Below, in pieces: positions 1-7,119 of a stretch of 64,000 bases of DNA. Made by a program: the position numbers and the translations under genes. The notes beneath the pieces are model-generated. The model was not told where the DNA came from. It saw nothing but the letters and a program-made list of their open reading frames with translations, and made no database searches. Origin of the DNA: Treponema sp. JC4 (GTDB lineage: Bacteria > Spirochaetota > Spirochaetia > Treponematales > Treponemataceae); contig NZ_AJGU01000009.1 of the NCBI RefSeq assembly GCF_000260795.1, forward strand, positions 1 to 64,000. Reading direction: 5' to 3'. How positions within the stretch are numbered: the stretch's first letter is position 1; the number at the start of each line of letters is the position of its first letter.

Positions 1-479
1 TAAGGCGTTTCTCTCACCTTACTTATTCCTCATATTAAAAAGGACTTTACAACCTTCCGGCCTTCATCGTCCACGCGGCGTCGCTCCGTCACACTTTCGT
101 GCATTGCGGAATATTCTTAGCTGCTGCCTCCCGTAGGAGTCTGGGCCGTATCTCAGTCCCAATGTGCCCGTTCACCCTCTCAGGCCGGGTAACTATCGTC
201 GCCTTGGTGGGCCGTTACCTCACCAACTAGCTAATAGTACGCGGGCCGCTCCTTCTGCGGTTCAAAAGAACCTTTCCTTGATGTCCTCTGACAACACCAA
301 GCGTATTCGGTATTATCTCCTATTTCTAGGAGCTATCCCCATCAGTAGGGTACGTCACCCACGCGTTACTCACCAGTCCGCCGCTTTCATATCTAGCAAG
401 CTAGATAATCACGCTCGACTTGCATGCTTAAGACGCGCCGCCAGCGTTCGTTCTGAGCCAGGATCAAACTCTCCATGAT
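1..479 (-). rRNA. rrs: 16S ribosomal RNA, 5' part (gene runs off the left edge)
   Basis: The minus strand carries the universal 16S 5' region: the 27F primer site lies at 472-453 and the conserved ACTCCTACGGGAGGCAGCAG block at about 141-122. The variable regions and the opening after the 27F site look like Treponema. I place the 5' end at 479 by counting from the 27F site as in E. coli. The 3' part lies outside the window. Open reading frames here are not coding. Confidence 0.97.
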
Positions 480-931
480 TATTTCAAAACCCCGAAGGGT
501 ATTGATCTCATAAATTGTAAGAACCTAACCAATTATAGTTGAATTGATTAAGAATCAGTTTTGGATAAAACTGATAAAACATGAAGTCAACTTTTAGAAC
601 TAAACTAGCGATTAAATCGCAATTTAGAACCTTACTTGTTCTACTTTTCTTTCCTTCCTTAAACTGTCAAACACTTAAAACCTGTACTTTTCGTATCTTT
701 GGTTTTTATTTTGTCGAGCAGCAGTACTGCGCGACGGTGAATATGAATATATATGTTTTAGAAAAAAGTGTCAACAGTAAAAGTTAAAATTTTTGAAAAA
801 TTTTTAACTTTTTTGTAAAAATATTTGTAATTACCGATAATATTAAGAATTAAAGTGTGAAAAATTTTTAAAATTTTTTGAAAATTTAGTGAAAAGTTGT
901 GTTTTGCAGGGATTTTTACCTAAATTTGCAG
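480..931. other. Non-coding rRNA leader and AT-rich upstream region
   Basis: No credible gene is visible. The part up to about 740 should be the transcribed 16S leader. From 775 to 931 the DNA is very AT-rich with A/T tracts, as expected upstream of an rRNA promoter. A plus-strand ACCGATAA (833-840) resembles a sigma-28 -10 box, but the nearest TAAA (816-819) is only 13 bases away, so it is weak. Confidence 0.5.
746..774 (-). promoter_or_regulatory. Probable rRNA operon promoter
   Basis: On the minus strand TTGACA (774-769) is separated by 17 bases from TATATT (751-746), followed by a GC-rich discriminator. This near-consensus housekeeping promoter would start transcription about 260 nt before the 16S 5' end. 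That distance suits a leader with processing signals. A weaker TTGACT at 590-585 may be a second promoter. Confidence 0.65.
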
Positions 932-1157
932 AAAAAAAATGCTTTCGCGAGCGTCCACATTTGCTCCGCCGAGAAATGCAGGTAAACGGGATGTATGGGA
1001 TATATGAAATCGTTATCACGAGGTATGTAAGGGAAGCATTCTGATAGCGTTTCTATACTGCGCAAATATGGCCACCCGCTACGCATTTTTTTTTACTACC
1101 AGCTAACGATCAATTCAGCAGTTTTCTAACAACTCCCCTCTACTACGCATTTTTTTG
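932..1157. repeat. Structured intergenic repeat, family B, copy 1
   Basis: The element opens with an A-run plus ATGC (932-942) and is closed by GCATTTTTTTTT (1083-1094), which pair. Inside, CCACATTTGC (955-964) faces GCAAATATGG (1062-1071). A further CTCTACTACGCATTTTTTT end lies at 1139-1157 and matches the end of copy 2 at 3422-3437. Both copies share the opening AAAATGCTTTCG and TTTGCTC-GCCGAGAA. It lies between the rRNA promoter and ilvB; function unknown. Confidence 0.6.
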
Positions 1158-1224
1158 TTTACAATTTCAAAATAAGTTCAATAATCGATTTCTTTTACGT
1201 ATGAATATAAAACTTTCCAAAGTT

Positions 1225-1345
1225 AAGAGGCAGCATAGCCCGAGCTGGAGGGGCCTGGTGCCGGACGGAGGCGGGGAACGCAGACGGGAGGCACTGAGGG
1301 GACCGAACCCCGGAAGGGCGGTTACGAGGGGGACTGCTTTGGGTT
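1225..1345. other. GC-rich, purine-rich island of unknown nature upstream of ilvB
   Basis: About 120 bases are strikingly G-rich (repeated GGAGG, GGGG, GGGA blocks) inside otherwise AT-rich DNA. A small hairpin GGGG-ACCGAA-CCCC is visible near 1298-1311. A 70-codon frame crosses it (1201-1413), but its start has no ribosome binding site and the product is of low complexity, so I do not call it a gene. It could be a structured RNA, a repeat remnant or a G-quadruplex-forming region. Confidence 0.4.
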
Positions 1346-1386
1346 ATATAATAGAAAATCTTTATAAATACTTAAGGTCTGAAATA

Positions 1387-1416
1387 TTGGTTAATATTGT
1401 ACAAAAAGCGTAAAAT
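1387..1416 (+). promoter_or_regulatory. Possible ilvB promoter
   Basis: TTGGTT (1387-1392) and TAAAAT (1411-1416) are 18 bases apart, giving a leader of about 30 nt before the ilvB start. A perfect TATAAT at 1347-1352 has no good -35 box. No T-box or leucine/isoleucine attenuator is visible. Confidence 0.4.
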
Positions 1417-1455
1417 AGATAAAATCAAGAGAAATATTTTTAAGCGAGGTTGATT

Positions 1456-3186
1456 TTGAAACTGAACGGTTCGCAGATTGTAATTGAATGTCTTATTGAA
1501 CAGGGTGTTGATACTGTATTCGGGTATCCGGGAGGAGCAATCCTTAATATTTACGATGAGCTTTATAAGAACGAAGGTCGTTTGACTCATATTTTGACGG
1601 CGCACGAACAGGGGGCGGCTCATGCGGCTGACGGTTATGCGCGTGCGACTGGCCGGGTTGGCGTTTGTATGGCAACTTCTGGTCCTGGTGCAACTAACCT
1701 GGTAACTGGTATTGCGACTGCTTACATGGATTCGATTCCTATGGTTGCAATTACCTGTAACGTTGGACGCTCGCTTCTGGGTAAGGATTCCTTCCAGGAA
1801 ATTGACATTACGGGCGTTACAATGCCTATTACTAAGCACAATTTTATTGTTATGGATATTAAAGACCTGGCTCAGACTATCCGCGAGGCATTTGCAATTG
1901 CTAAGACTGGACGTCCGGGACCTGTTCTGATTGATATTCCTAAGGATATTACTGCGGCTGAAACTGATTTTGAACCTTTGAAAAATATTAATGATGCGGA
2001 GATTCTTTCTAACGGTCATGAAAATATCCGCCGCGTTATTACTGTAAGCGATCCTGATGAAGGGGAACTTAAGGCTGCGGTTGAACTTATCAACGCTTCT
2101 GAACGTCCGATTATTTATGCCGGTGGTGGTGTAAAAATCTCTGGTGCTGAAAAGGAACTGCTGGAGTTTGCTGAAAAGGCTCAGATTCCTGTTAGTGAAA
2201 GCTTGATGGCACGAGACTGCTTCCCGGCTGACAATCCTCTTTGTACCTGGATGGTGGGAATGCACGGAACTAAGGCTAGTAACATGGGTGTTACTGAAAG
2301 TGACCTTGTTATTGCTATTGGTGCCCGCTTCAGCGACCGTGTTTACGGAAATGCTGATAAATTTGCCAACAAGGCTAAGATTCTTCACATTGATATTGAC
2401 CCGGCTGAAATCAGCAAGAATATTGCAACTTATTCAAGCGTAATCGGCGATGCTAAGACAGTTCTTGCAAAGCTTACTCCTATGATTAAGAAGGCTGAGC
2501 ACAAGGAATGGCTGGCACAGATTGATGCATGGAAGAAGGAATACCCTTCTTGCTACGACAAGAATCCTGCTAATTCTATTAATCCGAAATTTATCTGCGA
2601 GGAAATTGCCCGCGTTGCAGGTCCTGATACCTTTATTACAACTGAAGTTGGTCAGCATCAGATGTGGACTGCCCAGTTCTACCCTTTTACAAAATCGCGC
2701 AAGTTTGTAACAAGCGGCGGTTTGGGAACTATGGGATATGGAACTGGTGCTGCAATCGGTATTTTGTGTGCTGATAAGAAAAACCGCGTTGTTCACATTG
2801 CAGGTGACGGTTCTTTCCGCATGAACTGTAATGAGCTTGCAACAATTTCTCACTACAATCTGCCACTGGTAGTTGTTGTAGAAAACAATAATGCTCTCGG
2901 TAACGTTCGCATGTGGCAGCGTCTTTTCTACGGAAAACGCTTCAGCCAGACTACTCTTGATTTTGGTCCTGACTGGGTAAAGCTTGCCGAAGCCTACGGA
3001 ATTAAAGGTTACCGTGCAACTAACGCTAAGGAATTTGCTAAAGTGTTTGAAGAGGCATTCAAGAGCGGAAAGGCTGCAATTATCGATGCCCGCGTAGACA
3101 AGGACGAAATGGTATTGCCTATGGTTCCGGGTGGAAGTGCGATTTACAGCATGATTATGGAACTTTCTAAGGATGTTATGGATTAG
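1456..3186 (+). CDS. ilvB: Acetolactate (acetohydroxyacid) synthase large subunit
   Basis: This ThDP-dependent enzyme condenses two pyruvates, or pyruvate with 2-oxobutyrate, in the first common step of branched-chain amino acid synthesis. The 576-residue length fits the family. The N-terminal domain has the catalytic glutamate in the TAHEQGAAHAADGYAR region (about residue 51), and the C-terminal domain has the ThDP motif GDGSF followed by NNNALGNVRMWQ. I chose TTG at 1456 because GAGG (1446-1449) lies 6 bases upstream; TTG at 1450 is also in frame but too close. The regulatory small subunit ilvN is not adjacent and not in this window. With cimA and leuB it suggests isoleucine synthesis through citramalate. 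Confidence 0.95.
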   Translation: MKLNGSQIVIECLIEQGVDTVFGYPGGAILNIYDELYKNEGRLTHILTAHEQGAAHAADGYARATGRVGVCMATSGPGATNLVTGIATAYMDSIPMVAITCNVGRSLLGKDSFQEIDITGVTMPITKHNFIVMDIKDLAQTIREAFAIAKTGRPGPVLIDIPKDITAAETDFEPLKNINDAEILSNGHENIRRVITVSDPDEGELKAAVELINASERPIIYAGGGVKISGAEKELLEFAEKAQIPVSESLMARDCFPADNPLCTWMVGMHGTKASNMGVTESDLVIAIGARFSDRVYGNADKFANKAKILHIDIDPAEISKNIATYSSVIGDAKTVLAKLTPMIKKAEHKEWLAQIDAWKKEYPSCYDKNPANSINPKFICEEIARVAGPDTFITTEVGQHQMWTAQFYPFTKSRKFVTSGGLGTMGYGTGAAIGILCADKKNRVVHIAGDGSFRMNCNELATISHYNLPLVVVVENNNALGNVRMWQRLFYGKRFSQTTLDFGPDWVKLAEAYGIKGYRATNAKEFAKVFEEAFKSGKAAIIDARVDKDEMVLPMVPGGSAIYSMIMELSKDVMD

Positions 3187-3197
3187 ATGATAATAGC

Positions 3198-3281
3198 AGA
3201 AGCGTTAAAAACAAAGCTGCGACAGCGGGTTTGTTTAGCTTCTACGAGAAATCATCTCAAGGGGCGAGACTAGCGAGCCCC
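3198..3281. repeat. Structured hairpin repeat, family C, copy 1
   Basis: The element has a fixed architecture: outer stem AGAAGC (3198-3203)/GCTTCT (3238-3243), a 5-base bulge GTTAA facing a single A, then inner stem AAACAAA (3209-3215)/TTTGTTT (3230-3236) continued by GCTGC/GCGGG. Copies at 17753 and 17886 keep this geometry with different stem sequences. A second hairpin GGGGCGAG...CCCC follows to about 3281. It lies just after ilvB. Confidence 0.6.
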
Positions 3282-3292
3282 ATTACAAGTGT

Positions 3293-3437
3293 AAAAAAAT
3301 GCTTTCGTAGAGAACCGTAATTTGCTCTGCCGAGAAGGCTCGACGCAAGCTTCGCTTGCTCTGTATGTTTCTTACGCGTTGTATCAAAACTATCGCCTTC
3401 AATGCGCCGCAAATTACGAACCTCTACTACGCATTTT
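3293..3437. repeat. Structured intergenic repeat, family B, copy 2
   Basis: Bounded by AAAAAAATGC (3293-3302) and GCATTTT (3431-3437). An internal perfect pair CGTAATTTGC (3316-3325)/GCAAATTACG (3409-3418) and a small GCAAGC-TTC-GCTTGC hairpin (3344-3358) make a long foldback. It matches copy 1 at its ends and in the first 40 bases. It sits between the convergent ends of ilvB and the decarboxylase gene. Confidence 0.6.
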
Positions 3438-3474
3438 CCCTCCAAATTATTCATCACCTTAGAAAAAATAGATG

Positions 3475-3501
3475 AAAAAAGCCGTGCGGACGCACGGCTT
3501 T
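3475..3501 (-). terminator. Intrinsic terminator of the decarboxylase gene
   Basis: Perfect hairpin GCCGTGCG-GA-CGCACGGC (3481-3498). Read on the minus strand it is followed by six T residues, 22 bases after the stop codon of the decarboxylase gene. It may also act weakly on ilvB transcripts. Confidence 0.85.
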
Positions 3502-3522
3502 CAAGTTTAACTCATCCTTCCA

Positions 3523-4692
3523 TTACATAAAGTAAGTCTTAATCGGAGGGAATCCGTTAAATGCTACGCTGGCGTAGGTGCTGGTGTAGGCGCCGGTTGA
3601 GAGCCAGTAGATTTTGTCGCCGGCTTTGAGGGAAACCGGGAGCTTGTATTTGGCATTTTCGTACATAATATCCATACTGTCGCAGGTCGGGCCGGCAATA
3701 ATTACTTCGCCTTCCTTTTCGTTAGGGCCGTCTTTGCTTGTAATGAGCGGATATTTGATTGATTCATCCAGAGTTTCGATGAGGCCGTTGAATTTTCCGG
3801 CATCTGTGTAAACCCAGCGGTTCAAGGCGGTGTTATTTTTGCGGGAAGTAAGAACAACTTCACTTGTCAAAATACCACTGTCACCTACCAATGAGCGTCC
3901 TGGCTCCAGAATGATTTCAGGAATATCATCTCCAAAGTCTTCTTCGATGTAACGTGTAATTTCAGAAGCATAAGTGCTAAGGTCATTTGTAGGATCGATG
4001 TAGCTTGCTGGGAAACCACCGCCCATGTTAATCATAGAAAGACGGATGCCCTCCTCTTCTTCAAGGGAAGTAAAGAGGTATTTTGCCTTGGCAATGGCAT
4101 CATTCCACTGACCGATATCGCGCTGCTGGCTTCCTACGTGAAAACTGATTCCGTAAGGAGTAAGTCCGAGCTCGCGGGCCTGTACCAGAAGGTCGTATGC
4201 CATGTCCGGGTGGCAGCCGAATTTGCGGCTTAAAGGCCAGTCGGCAGTTGTTGTTGATTCAATAAGGATTCGAACGTAAATTCGGCTTCCAGGAGCCTGT
4301 TCTGCAATGTTTTTAAGGTCGTCCTTGCTGTCTGTTGCAAACATGCGGACACCCTTATCATAAAAATACTTGATGTCCTTTGCCTTTTTAATTGTGTTTC
4401 CGTAAGAAAGGCGGTCAGGACTTACGTTGAATTTGTTGATTAAATCGAGTTCATAGCGGGATGCAATGTCAAAATTTGAACCCATTTCGGAAAGCATCTT
4501 AAGAACCGGCTCTCCGGGATTTGCTTTAATGGCGTAATAAATGCGCGCATACGGAAATGAATCGCGAAGGCGGATGAAATTCTGCTTCACGGTGTTTAAG
4601 TTGATAACAATGTTTGGTGTTTCTAAATCTTTTGAAAACTCCAGAAAATTCTGCCAGTCTTTGTCACTGACATAGTCTTTACGATTAAACAT
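3523..4692 (-). CDS. PLP-dependent ornithine/lysine decarboxylase, alanine racemase-fold type
   Basis: Predicted to decarboxylate ornithine and/or lysine to putrescine or cadaverine. It has the PLP lysine in YYAIKANP near residue 50, the HVGSQ motif, the GGGFP glycine loop, EPGR for phosphate binding, and the active-site cysteine in GPTCDSMD near the C terminus. That cysteine motif separates this group from diaminopimelate decarboxylase (lysA). Length is 389 residues, close to the bacterial L/ODC group. I chose ATG at 4692, which has CAGGT 8 bases upstream; the ATG at 4737 has no ribosome binding site. Substrate preference cannot be read from sequence alone. Confidence 0.85.
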   Translation of the reverse strand: MFNRKDYVSDKDWQNFLEFSKDLETPNIVINLNTVKQNFIRLRDSFPYARIYYAIKANPGEPVLKMLSEMGSNFDIASRYELDLINKFNVSPDRLSYGNTIKKAKDIKYFYDKGVRMFATDSKDDLKNIAEQAPGSRIYVRILIESTTTADWPLSRKFGCHPDMAYDLLVQARELGLTPYGISFHVGSQQRDIGQWNDAIAKAKYLFTSLEEEEGIRLSMINMGGGFPASYIDPTNDLSTYASEITRYIEEDFGDDIPEIILEPGRSLVGDSGILTSEVVLTSRKNNTALNRWVYTDAGKFNGLIETLDESIKYPLITSKDGPNEKEGEVIIAGPTCDSMDIMYENAKYKLPVSLKAGDKIYWLSTGAYTSTYASVAFNGFPPIKTYFM

Positions 4693-4857
4693 GGCTTTTA
4701 CCTGTTCGTAAATATAATAGCGGAAATCACATAACAAGCGTCAGATTAACTTTCCGCCCACATTGCTCTGCAGGAACCCTGATTTTTTCAATGGTAAAGG
4801 TGATAGTAAAAGAAAATGACAGATTGATAAATATATTTTGAAAAAAAAATATAAAAA

Positions 4858-4886
4858 AATAAGGCTTAAATGCCATAAGCCTTATT
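4858..4886 (-). terminator. Intrinsic terminator downstream of the NhaC gene
   Basis: AATAAGGCTTA (4858-4868) pairs with TAAGCCTTATT (4876-4886), and the minus strand continues with a long T-run. It lies beyond repeat A1, so a nhaC transcript ending here would carry the repeat in its 3' untranslated region. Confidence 0.8.
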
Positions 4887-4924
4887 CATAAATATAGTAA
4901 AAATTCTAAAAAGTGCTAATTCGT

Positions 4925-5076
4925 AAAAATGGCTACCAGTCGCGAAGCTTGAGCCGAAACCGCGCGATAACGCGCTACACGCTGATTGTTGCAAAGAAAC
5001 TATAGAATTGACCGCTCTCGCGGTCACAACAATCAGAGTGTTTTCGCCCCATACTTCACTCCTTCACGCCATTTTT
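4925..5076. repeat. Structured intergenic repeat, family A, copy 1
   Basis: About 150 bases bounded by AAAAATGGC (4925-4933) and GCCATTTTT (5068-5076). Internal pairs: GCGCG-ATAA-CGCGC (4962-4975), CTGATTGTTG (4982-4991)/CAACAATCAG (5027-5036), and GACCGC-TCTC-GCGGTC (5010-5025). Conserved single-stranded blocks include GCTACA-GCT and GCAAAGAAACTAT. Copies at 6958, 14606 and 50910 keep the pairs with different bases. It lies 3' of the NhaC gene. Confidence 0.8.
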
Positions 5077-5103
5077 ACTTACCCTACAAGTTTCGATTTT
5101 TTT

Positions 5104-6657
5104 CTACTTTGTTACCTTCTTCTTCATAAAGAAGAGGAAGCCGAAGAGGCCGGCAAGGCCTACTACCCAGGAAATAAGGGCGCTGGCTACGATTCCCATG
5201 CTCTGGGTGAAGCCGGCGATGATGTAGGTTACGAAAGAAACAGCTGCTACAGAGAAAGCATAAGGCATCTGGGTTGCAACGTGATTTACGTGGTCACACT
5301 GGGCACCGGCACTGGCCATGATTGTTGTATCAGAAATTGGAGAAATATGGTCACCGCAAACAGCACCTGCCATACATGCAGAAATAGAAATGATGCGGAG
5401 AGCACCTTCTGGGAAGGCTGCAATACAGATTGGAATCAAAATACCGAAAGTTCCCCATGAAGTTCCTGTTGCAAAGGCAAGGAAAAGAGCAATTACGAAG
5501 ATGATTGCAGGAAGGAAGTTCTGGAAGCCCTTAGCAGAGCCTTCTACAAGACCTGCAACATAGCTTGCTGCTCCAAGGCTGTCAGTCATAGCCTTAAGAG
5601 TCCATGCAAGAGTCAAAATCAAAATGGCTGGAACCATTGCCTTAAATCCGTCTGGGATACAAAGCATAGAAGCCTTGAAAGAAAGAACTCTGCGAGGAAT
5701 GTAGAAGAGCAGAGTCAGAATAAAGGCTGCAAAAGAACCAAGTACAAGACCAACAGAAGCATCAGAACCGGCAAAAGCTTCAATAAAGTTCAGATAGCTG
5801 CCGTTTGCAACCATTTCACCTTCATTTTCACCAGGAACCTGAGCGCTGAAGAAGCCGCCTGTATAAATCATTCCAAGAACACAGAATACAATAAGAAGAA
5901 CGATTGGAAGAACCAGATCAATTACCTTACCTTTTTTAGTATTGTCTTCTTCATCAGAATCTTCAGCTTCATCACTTGCCATTGAATCAAGGGCTTTTTC
6001 ATAAGCCGACATAGTTCCATATTCAAAACGCATGAAAACCATGGCGAACATCATAATCAGAGTGAAGAAAGCATAGAAGTTGAAAGGAATTGCCTTACAG
6101 AAAAGGGCGATACCGTTTTCACCTTCGCTAACAAAACCGCTTACTGCAGCGGCCCAGGAAGAGATTGGAGCGATGATACAGACAGGAGCGGCAGTTGCAT
6201 CAATAAGATAAGCAAGCTTAGATTTTGAAACGCCGTACTTGTCTGTAACAGGCTTCATAACCGAACCTACAGTCAGACAGTTGAAGTAGTCATCAATAAA
6301 AATCAAAATACCAAGACAGATTGTAGCAACCTGAGCGCCAACCTTTGTCTTAATGTGTTTTTTTGCCCAGTTACCAAAAGCTGCAGAACCGCCAGCTCTG
6401 TTCATAAGGGCAACCATAGTTCCCAGAACAACCAGGAAAACAAGGATTCCAACGTTCCAGCTGTCTGAAAGCTGGGAAATCATGCCGTCCTTAAAAACAT
6501 GATTAAAGAAACCTGCAAAACCGCTTGCAGCATCAATGGCATAAAATACACCGCCAATTACAATTCCAATAAAGAGGGAAGAATAAACTTCCTTTGTACA
6601 GAGAGCCAGAACAATCGCAACAATTGCAGGCACTAAAGACCAGAACGAATTTGTCAT
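5104..6657 (-). CDS. nhaC: Na+/H+ antiporter, NhaC family
   Basis: A 517-residue integral membrane protein with about 12 hydrophobic segments, matching the NhaC family (COG1757), which exchanges sodium for protons and in some members couples to organic acids. Motifs typical of the family include LIFIDDYFNCLTVG around residue 120 and GDHISPISDTTIM near residue 440. An acidic cytoplasmic loop (EAEDSDEEDN) lies near residue 235. The start has a clear AAGGAAA ribosome binding site. A 58-residue gene lies 35 bases upstream on the same strand. The transported ion has not been established from the sequence. Confidence 0.88.
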   Translation of the reverse strand: MTNSFWSLVPAIVAIVLALCTKEVYSSLFIGIVIGGVFYAIDAASGFAGFFNHVFKDGMISQLSDSWNVGILVFLVVLGTMVALMNRAGGSAAFGNWAKKHIKTKVGAQVATICLGILIFIDDYFNCLTVGSVMKPVTDKYGVSKSKLAYLIDATAAPVCIIAPISSWAAAVSGFVSEGENGIALFCKAIPFNFYAFFTLIMMFAMVFMRFEYGTMSAYEKALDSMASDEAEDSDEEDNTKKGKVIDLVLPIVLLIVFCVLGMIYTGGFFSAQVPGENEGEMVANGSYLNFIEAFAGSDASVGLVLGSFAAFILTLLFYIPRRVLSFKASMLCIPDGFKAMVPAILILTLAWTLKAMTDSLGAASYVAGLVEGSAKGFQNFLPAIIFVIALFLAFATGTSWGTFGILIPICIAAFPEGALRIISISACMAGAVCGDHISPISDTTIMASAGAQCDHVNHVATQMPYAFSVAAVSFVTYIIAGFTQSMGIVASALISWVVGLAGLFGFLFFMKKKVTK

Positions 6658-6692
6658 AATTTTTCCTTTTTTAATGATTTATATGAGTAAAA

Positions 6693-6869
6693 TTAATTTT
6701 TCAGGGAAGAAAAATCGGCATCCAGAGGTTTTGTAACACCTGCATCGCGAAGTTTTTTCATTACTTTGATGACGTAATTTAATTCATCAAGATTCGTAGC
6801 CGAGCAGTAAGTTTTCATCTGCTCAAGTGCTTTTAAAGCTTTTTCATTTGAAATCTCAATATTTTCCAT
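6693..6869 (-). CDS. Small conserved-looking 58-residue protein upstream of nhaC
   Basis: Translation from ATG at 6869 gives a charged, mainly helical 58-residue protein beginning MENIEISNEKALKALEQM and ending SSLKN. It has an AGAGG ribosome binding site 8 bases before the start and a TAA stop at 6693-6695. It lies 35 bases upstream of nhaC, so the two are probably co-transcribed. No signal peptide or membrane segment is present. I do not recognise the family. The good ribosome binding site, codon use like neighbouring genes and tight spacing support it as a real gene; a regulatory partner of the antiporter is only a guess. Confidence 0.7.
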   Translation of the reverse strand: MENIEISNEKALKALEQMKTYCSATNLDELNYVIKVMKKLRDAGVTKPLDADFSSLKN

Positions 6870-6957
6870 AAGATTACCTCTGTTTATATTTTACCACAAA
6901 ATTTGTTTTTATGTATAGAAACTATTTCGGACTTGCAAGTTATAATAAATTTTTCCT

Positions 6958-7108
6958 AAAAATGGCTCCCAGTCGCAAAATGCGTGTCAAAACCGCGCAA
7001 TAATGCGCTACATGCTACTTGTGGCAAAGTAACTATTAGCCGTACCGCTTTCGCGGTACTCCACAAGTAGAATGTTTTTGCCACGCACTTTGCTTCTTCG
7101 CGCCAATC
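6958..7108. repeat. Structured intergenic repeat, family A, copy 2
   Basis: Same architecture as copy 1: AAAAATGGC start, GCGCA-ATAA-TGCGC (6995-7008), CTACTTGTGG (7015-7024)/CCACAAGTAG (7061-7070), GTACCGC-TTTC-GCGGTAC (7042-7059). GCAAAATGCGTG (6975-6986) can pair with CACGCACTTTGC (7083-7094). All pairs are intact although most paired bases differ from copy 1. It lies directly 3' of the OLD-type gene. Confidence 0.8.
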
Positions 7109-7119
7109 TAAGTGAATAA

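Noticed and set aside
816-841. A further sigma-28 promoter near the rRNA upstream region
   Set aside because: ACCGATAA is present, but the spacing to TAAA is 13 rather than 15 bases and no gene follows.
1201-1413. A 70-codon plus-strand frame through the G-rich island
   Set aside because: No ribosome binding site, low-complexity Arg/Gly-rich product, and its end overlaps the likely ilvB promoter.
1157-1455. T-box or attenuator control of ilvB
   Set aside because: No T-box AGGGTGGNACCGCG-like block, no specifier stem and no terminator hairpin with T-run before ilvB.
3198-3243. Family C hairpins as integron attC sites, because GTTRRRY-like GTTAAAA occurs
   Set aside because: The GTTAA is an internal bulge, not the outer R' box, and the paired RYYYAAC box is missing; no integrase is nearby.
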